This document shows positions 58,943 to 64,000 of a stretch of DNA of 64,000 nt, piece after piece. Source of the stretch: Mugil cephalus (lineage: Eukaryota > Chordata > Actinopteri > Mugiliformes > Mugilidae); the NCBI RefSeq assembly GCF_022458985.1, contig NC_061773.1, forward strand, positions 2,424,001 to 2,488,000, read 5' to 3'. Position numbers and translations under genes: made by a program. The notes under the pieces were generated by a model. The model did no database searches, was not told the DNA's origin, and saw nothing but the letters and a program-made list of their open reading frames with translations. The first letter of the stretch is position 1; every line of letters begins with the position of its first letter.

Positions 58943-59449
58943 AAACACCAACTGAGTGTTAAAAATAGCTGTTAGTGTCCCAGATATTTTTTCACTTATC
59001 TATTTGTTTATACAAAATCAATAAAAAGTAAAGGACAAAAAAAAGCTCTTACTGAAATGTTCTGATTGTCCTGTCAGCCTTGTGATTAATGTTTGAATAT
59101 GTGACTAAATAGTTTCAATAGAACATCAACAACATAGCTAAAGCTACATATTTTGTGTCTCTTTAGAAGTACTTCTCAATAGTTAGATTTTTTTACTTGG
59201 TGTTTGTGCACGGAAGCTCTGTCGAGTCTGTTTAAACTTTTTAGCAAGGCAGACTCAGAGATGTCACATTATGTGATAAAATGCACAGTCTGCTTGATGA
59301 TGTGTAGGCGGTGCAGTCTCTGTCAGATGGCTGGTAGAACTCTGAATTTATTTGGCAGCTTTCACTCAGTATCATTTGTAGAATCCACCTCTAATTTTTT
59401 GTAGTCTGCGTTAATCACATGTGCACTATACACTACTTAGACATGTAGC

Positions 59450-59848
59450 TTAGACACCTAGACCAGACCAGACACCCCCACCTTATAGCAATGACACTCC
59501 TTGATGGCAGTAGCCATCCCCAGCAGGATGCAGCCTGACACAGACACACACACAAATGCTTTAGGAACAACTCAAAAAAAAAACATAAACACCACAAGGT
59601 GTTGACCTGGCCTCCAGATTCACTAGATCCCAAACTGGTCATGTATCCGTGGGATGATCCACAGAGGCCCCTCCCCTCAACCCATAGGACCCAAAGTTCC
59701 CCACTAACAACATCCTGTTACCAGACACCACGGGACACCCTCAGAAGACCCATGTACGTTCTCTGATAAGTCACAACTGTATTGGAGTCACAAGGGAGAC
59801 CTACACAATATTAGGAAGGTGGTCATAATGTTATGCCTGATCGGTGTA
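59450..59848 (-). mobile_element. nonautonomous TIR DNA transposon, family 1 copy D
   Basis: The right end GGTCATAATGTTATGCCTGA continues to TCGGTGTA at 59848. The interior matches copy C over most of its length (same GATCCACAGAGGCCCCTCCC block and same orientation). The left end is truncated near 59450. Confidence 0.7.
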
Positions 59849-59849
59849 T

Positions 59850-61466
59850 CATCGCTCTGACGCAGAGAACACAGTTCAGTGATCCCATGGCTCAAACAGA
59901 TGGAGATGAAAGGATTCAGGCATGCTTATTATTCACAGTACGTCGACTTACATTTTTATTCCAACATTGAGAGTATTTCCTCATGAGGCATCTGCCAAGA
60001 GAATAAAGTTATGTTAGAGAACAAAATGTAGTTTATTTCATGGCTGATCAAAATACAGCAGTGTCAGATGTCCCATCCATAGTTGAAGTAAACTCGCAAA
60101 CAAACGTATTTATAGAACAAACATTCAAACTCGTCAGAAAGCCTGTGCCGCAGTGTTGGAAGTATTACAGCTCTGATGAATCTCTAGGGAAGACTGTTGT
60201 TGGTTCAGGTTTGTTTCACATTTGACAGCAGGGTAATGATTAAGATTTCTTTTCAAATCAGTAACTGTGAACTGTACAAAATAGTTTTCTGTCCTGAAAG
60301 CACCTTGAATGCGAAGGACCAATTGGAGAAAGTCTGTGTCTTTTTATTTCTTTTCTACACAGCCGTCTTCCAATCACCAGCCAAGTGTGTCAATTATGTG
60401 TATGAAATGAGTTTAATAAATGCCAGTGTTTTAATAAAATTAGTATTAATTGTGAGGTCTGATGAAATAGAAGAGGGATGGTAAGAATATGACTTTGCAA
60501 AAGTAAAAATGTAATGTGATGTTGTTATAGTTACTACTACAGATGTCTCGATCGAGTTGAGCATATAGCCATGCCTGATTTATTTGGATTGCATGAAAAC
60601 ATAATTATGTCTGCTGTCTAGAGTTTTAGTATGTTTGTCTTGACAGATATGTAATTTAGTATTGTAACAGTGGGAATGGTCAAATTAAGCCATTCACACT
60701 ACTAATAATGATTTGTAGACTTGGTAGCTAGTTATCTATAATAAGAGCCAATATACTTTAATTTCTTTACTAAAATACAAAATAATCACTGGCTTTACAG
60801 AAGGCAGGTATTTTTTTATTTTTATTTTTTTTCTGAATGCGCTGCAAACCGATTCAGCTGTCAAACACATAGGCCTGCATTGGATTGATAATAAAGTTGT
60901 AATAAAGTTATTACACTTACAGTAATATAATTGCATAGTGCACATATGTTCTTGGAGAATGCAAGTAAGACAAGAAAAGCTTTAACAATTCGCCAGGAGG
61001 AGGAGATTTAGTTCATTAACTAATCATGCAAAACAAATAAATAAATAAATAAAATCTGATCAGGACTCTGATTGGCTGGTATTAAATGATCAGGAGCCTT
61101 GTGTTCTAATTTGTCACCATCTCTGCAGTTTATTCATTCAGCTGATGTCTGTATTTACTTTAGTGATGTTTTTAATAAAATGAGAAGGGGTTTTCTAAAG
61201 AAGGATGTGACATGGGTTGAGTGTAAAGATAAGTAGGTCAGAATTTAGATGCAGATCCAGAACCCAGTAGGAAGAAGCCTTGACCCAGCCAAGATATTTA
61301 TGTGACTGCGTGTGTGGGTGGTTTTGTAAAACAGTGATGCTTATTGATGTGTTCTCTGACAGATTCAGTTCAGAGGAGAGAAAATGCAGGGATGGAGTAA
61401 ACTGTTCTTGATGGAAATTAAGTTTTTGCACTTGCATGACTACGACGTGTATTTCTGTGTTTGCAG
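59850..61466. other. elmo2 leader intron sequence, nothing recognised
   Basis: AT-rich DNA with only chance ORFs. A short (AAAT)n run lies at about 61034-61053. Confidence 0.4.
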
Positions 61467-61499
61467 GGGAGCTGACACAGGGGTTTAAACAGCAGAGCG
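61467..61499 (+). other. possible elmo2 5' UTR mini-exon
   Basis: GTTTGCAG|GGGAGC at the left and AGAGCG|GTGAGA at the right bracket 33 nt just upstream of the coding exon, whose acceptor ends at 61659. Splice consensus only; no transcript support. Confidence 0.3.
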
Positions 61500-61680
61500 G
61501 TGAGACTGACTGACCCTAGCAGCAGTTATCCATTAGGTGATGTACAGTATGTTATTCTGGGCTAAATCTGGGATATTCTTGTTTTTGTTCTCATTGTTGT
61601 TCAGTGTTTTCCAATGTGTTTTCAAGTCCAGAATTGACAGAACAGTTTTGTTCCTTTAGGGCGCTAACGATCAGATAGCC

Positions 61681-63958
61681 ATGCCTCCCCCAGCTGACAT
61701 TGTGAAGGTGGCCATTGAATGGCCCGGTGCCAATGCTCAACTTATAGAGATGGACCAGGTCTGTATTTGTGTAAAATACACCTCCAGTTTTCCTCTCAGC
61801 TTTCCACCAGCCTTTAGAGCGTAATGTGATAATTAAAGGGGAACCTTTATGCGTGGCTTTAATTAGTTCTGAATGTGAAAGATGTGACTAATGCCGTGAA
61901 GTGTTTTGGGTTTGCAGACTACAGGAAAGTGCCTGTAATTATAGTCATAAAATGTGACAAAGGACTGATTAAAGAAACGTCACAAGCAGTGGTCATTGTG
62001 ATGTTAAAAAGTATCGCAGTGTGAGTAGTGATCATTTCTTTTGTGCATATTTTCAATATGTCTTCATTTCTCTTTGCAGAAAAGACCTTTGTCCTCAATA
62101 ATTCGGGAAGTATGTGATGGGTAAGAGTGATCTACATTTTAAGAATTTATAGATGTTTTTTTTAATTGTCTGTTCAATTATCATGTGTGAAAATATTGGA
62201 CGGCAGTCGGAATGTCTATGATGCAAGACTAAAAAGGCATAAAGCAATGACAGCTCTTGTTCCTGTAGTGCTCACTCCTTTCACACTTGTGTAGACACCT
62301 ATGTTGTCATTGACTGCAACACTTTACATAATCCTTCTTACCAAATATTTATAAGCTGTATTTATTTGGCTCCACTGGTGCTTTTGTTTCTCATGGTTTT
62401 GCAGTTTAGCAATGAATGCTGCTAATTTTCTCTCTCTCCCATCTGCCTCTCAGCTGTGCTGCATCTACCCACTGCCTCCCTTTACCATATGAAATGAAAA
62501 AGTCTTTGCACTTTGCTGTTAACACCCACCAGATAACTCTCCTCCACAATCTCTCAATGTGCCACTCGTGTAAATACGAATGCTGGAGGGAACAATCTGA
62601 CTTTGAGCAACCTTTTGTCCACGCATACAACAGCATGCTGCATTATAACGTTTGGGTTGAATTGATTTTTTTTCTGTTCTTTTTTTTGTATTCAAAACTA
62701 ACACTGAATTTTTAATTCTTAGCAAAACTCCTTTCTCTGTTTGTGTCCTCAGCTGGTCTTTGTCAGGATCAGAACAGTTCGCCCTGCGTTATGCTGACGG
62801 TCCTCAGCTGTATATCACTGAGCAGGTGAGCATCCCTTTTTCCTTCCTGACAGTGTGTGGATGACATTGTAAATCAGTACTGAATTGAAGCGTTCTTCCT
62901 TTATCATGTTTCAGAGCCGTGGGGACATTAAGAATGGGACAATCCTTCGATTAGCGATTTCTCCCGTGAGTTGACCCTGTTTCCGTTTGCACTCTTACCC
63001 AGAATCCTCTTTGAGTGAATTGAGCCTTTCAGGACATGCTGATATCTATTTCTTAACCAACCTGACAGTATGTCCCGGTGGTAACCTTCTTAAAGGATGA
63101 GAGGTGTTGGAAATGTGAATTGGCATGGCAGGAGCCTGTAACTGAATAATAATATTTTGGGCAAAAATAAAAGAAAGTGTATTGAAATTAGAATTAACAC
63201 GATGATAATGCATGAATCCAAATTCCTTTTAATGCCACACATATATGCACATTGCATTATTGCATCCCTGGTATATATATTTACAAGAGATTTTAAAAGA
63301 TGTTAATATGAGTGGCAATTAATCACGATTAAATATATGTATTGACTAACCTAATCAAAATTTTCTGACGAATGCTGATCTCTGTTCAAGTTAGATTAAT
63401 GCAGAGACCAGATGGGCGAGACGAACTGTATCATGAAAGTTTTAGTTTCTGCAGGCTCGTGCTGCTCGTCAGCTCCTGGAGAGGATCCAGTCTCACGGTA
63501 TCGATGCTCGCCTCGAGGCTCTGAAGGAGCTCGCCAAGCTGTCTGCGGACCCAACGTTTGCCACAGAGTTCATCAACATGGAGGGCATAGGGACACTGGC
63601 TCGTCTTGTAGAGAGCGGCACCCAGTGAGTAGTAGTTTTGACGTTGGTGTTTGACAGCGACAATAGTGAACTTTTGACTACGTAGAATTCGTGACTTCTA
63701 ATCCAGGCTTTTGTTTAGAGCTAGTGTTGGAACCTAATAATTAGATTGTGACATAATATTATCCTTTTGTTCCAGTGTTTGTATACCTTTTAAGTCAAAC
63801 TAGATGTTGAAAAAATGATGTGAAAAGGCAGGAACTGACTGTCCTTCAATTCCTTTAGCTTCGGTGAAATGCTGGCCTTCACTCTCACTGCCTTCCTGGA
63901 GCTAATGGATCATGGCATTGTGTCCTGGGACCTTATCTCCCTCTCATTTATCAAACAG
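61681..63958 (+). CDS. elmo2: engulfment and cell motility protein 2, N-terminal part (partial)
   Basis: Coding exons in the window: 61681-61758, 62080-62120, 62753-62825, 62915-62965, 63455-63624, 63859-63958; the gene continues past the window. The 171 residues match the ELMO N-terminus: [63 protein letters not shown], then [20 protein letters not shown] and [20 protein letters not shown]. Details such as NAQL and [11 protein letters not shown] favour ELMO2 over ELMO1/3. This region is the Ras-binding/ubiquitin-like domain (residues 1-about 80) followed by the start of the armadillo-like ELMO inhibitory domain. Role: with DOCK-family proteins it forms a Rac guanine-exchange module acting downstream of RhoG in motility and engulfment. 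GT-AG junctions with consistent phases. Exon 5 to 6 gives ESGTHFGEML, slightly shorter than the mammalian loop as I recall it. Confidence 0.96.
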
Positions 63959-64000
63959 GTACCTCCTCCAACAAAACAGTAATTCATCAGACACATCAGA

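Noticed and set aside
1-64000. CRISPR array, tRNA, rRNA, operon structure or endogenous retrovirus
   Set aside because: I looked for regular spaced direct repeats, clover-leaf boxes, and paired LTRs with gag/pol/env wording. Only microsatellites, MITEs and non-LTR fragments were seen.

Overview
This window is nuclear DNA of a ray-finned fish, probably an advanced (percomorph-type) teleost. The evidence is split genes with GT-AG introns, protein sequences close to vertebrate orthologues, dispersed repeats of kinds common in teleost genomes (short TIR elements, LINE tails, CA/TTTC/TAA microsatellites) and AT-rich intergenic DNA. There is no bacterial, organellar or viral backbone. All calls rest on reading the sequence and on remembered family sequences; no database was searched.

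Layout: (1) 1-175, last exon of an S100 EF-hand gene (+). (2) 1083-5581, an 11-exon BAAT/acyl-CoA thioesterase-family gene (-), tail to tail with S100. (3) 10113-11247, sys1 (+), with noncoding leader sequence upstream. (4) 16550-18403, a neuritin (nrn1-type) gene (-) with an apparent 3 kb 3' UTR that holds two small transposons. (5) 21441-25180, ssr1/TRAP-alpha (-). (6) 25.2-31.3 kb, a repeat-rich interval with several LINE fragments, TIR elements, a (CA)n tract and one small orphan ORF with promoter-like motifs. (7) 31389-34967, sit1, a lymphocyte transmembrane adaptor (+). (8) 39768-41219, an intronless Rh-type ammonia channel gene (-). (9) 42.5-43.3 kb, a decayed RNase H-bearing LINE. (10) 43.7-52.6 kb, arfgap1 (+). 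(11) 54.9-59.9 kb, repeats plus a GC-richer promoter-like segment near 57 kb. (12) 61681 to the window end, the first six coding exons of elmo2 (+), continuing beyond the window.

The genes are independent eukaryotic units, not an operon. Three act in the secretory pathway (sys1 at the Golgi/TGN, ssr1 at the ER translocon, arfgap1 on COPI vesicles), but nothing in the sequence shows that this proximity is functional. I found no CRISPR array, tRNA, rRNA, endogenous retrovirus or obvious novel multi-gene system. The points most worth a second look are the apparent loss of the ITIM tyrosine in fish SIT1, the intronless Rh gene with TATA and GATA motifs, the 11-exon thioesterase with a probable GC-AG intron, a likely 30-nt cassette exon in arfgap1, a perfect 41-bp palindrome in the sys1 leader intron, and the orphan ORF near 26.1 kb.
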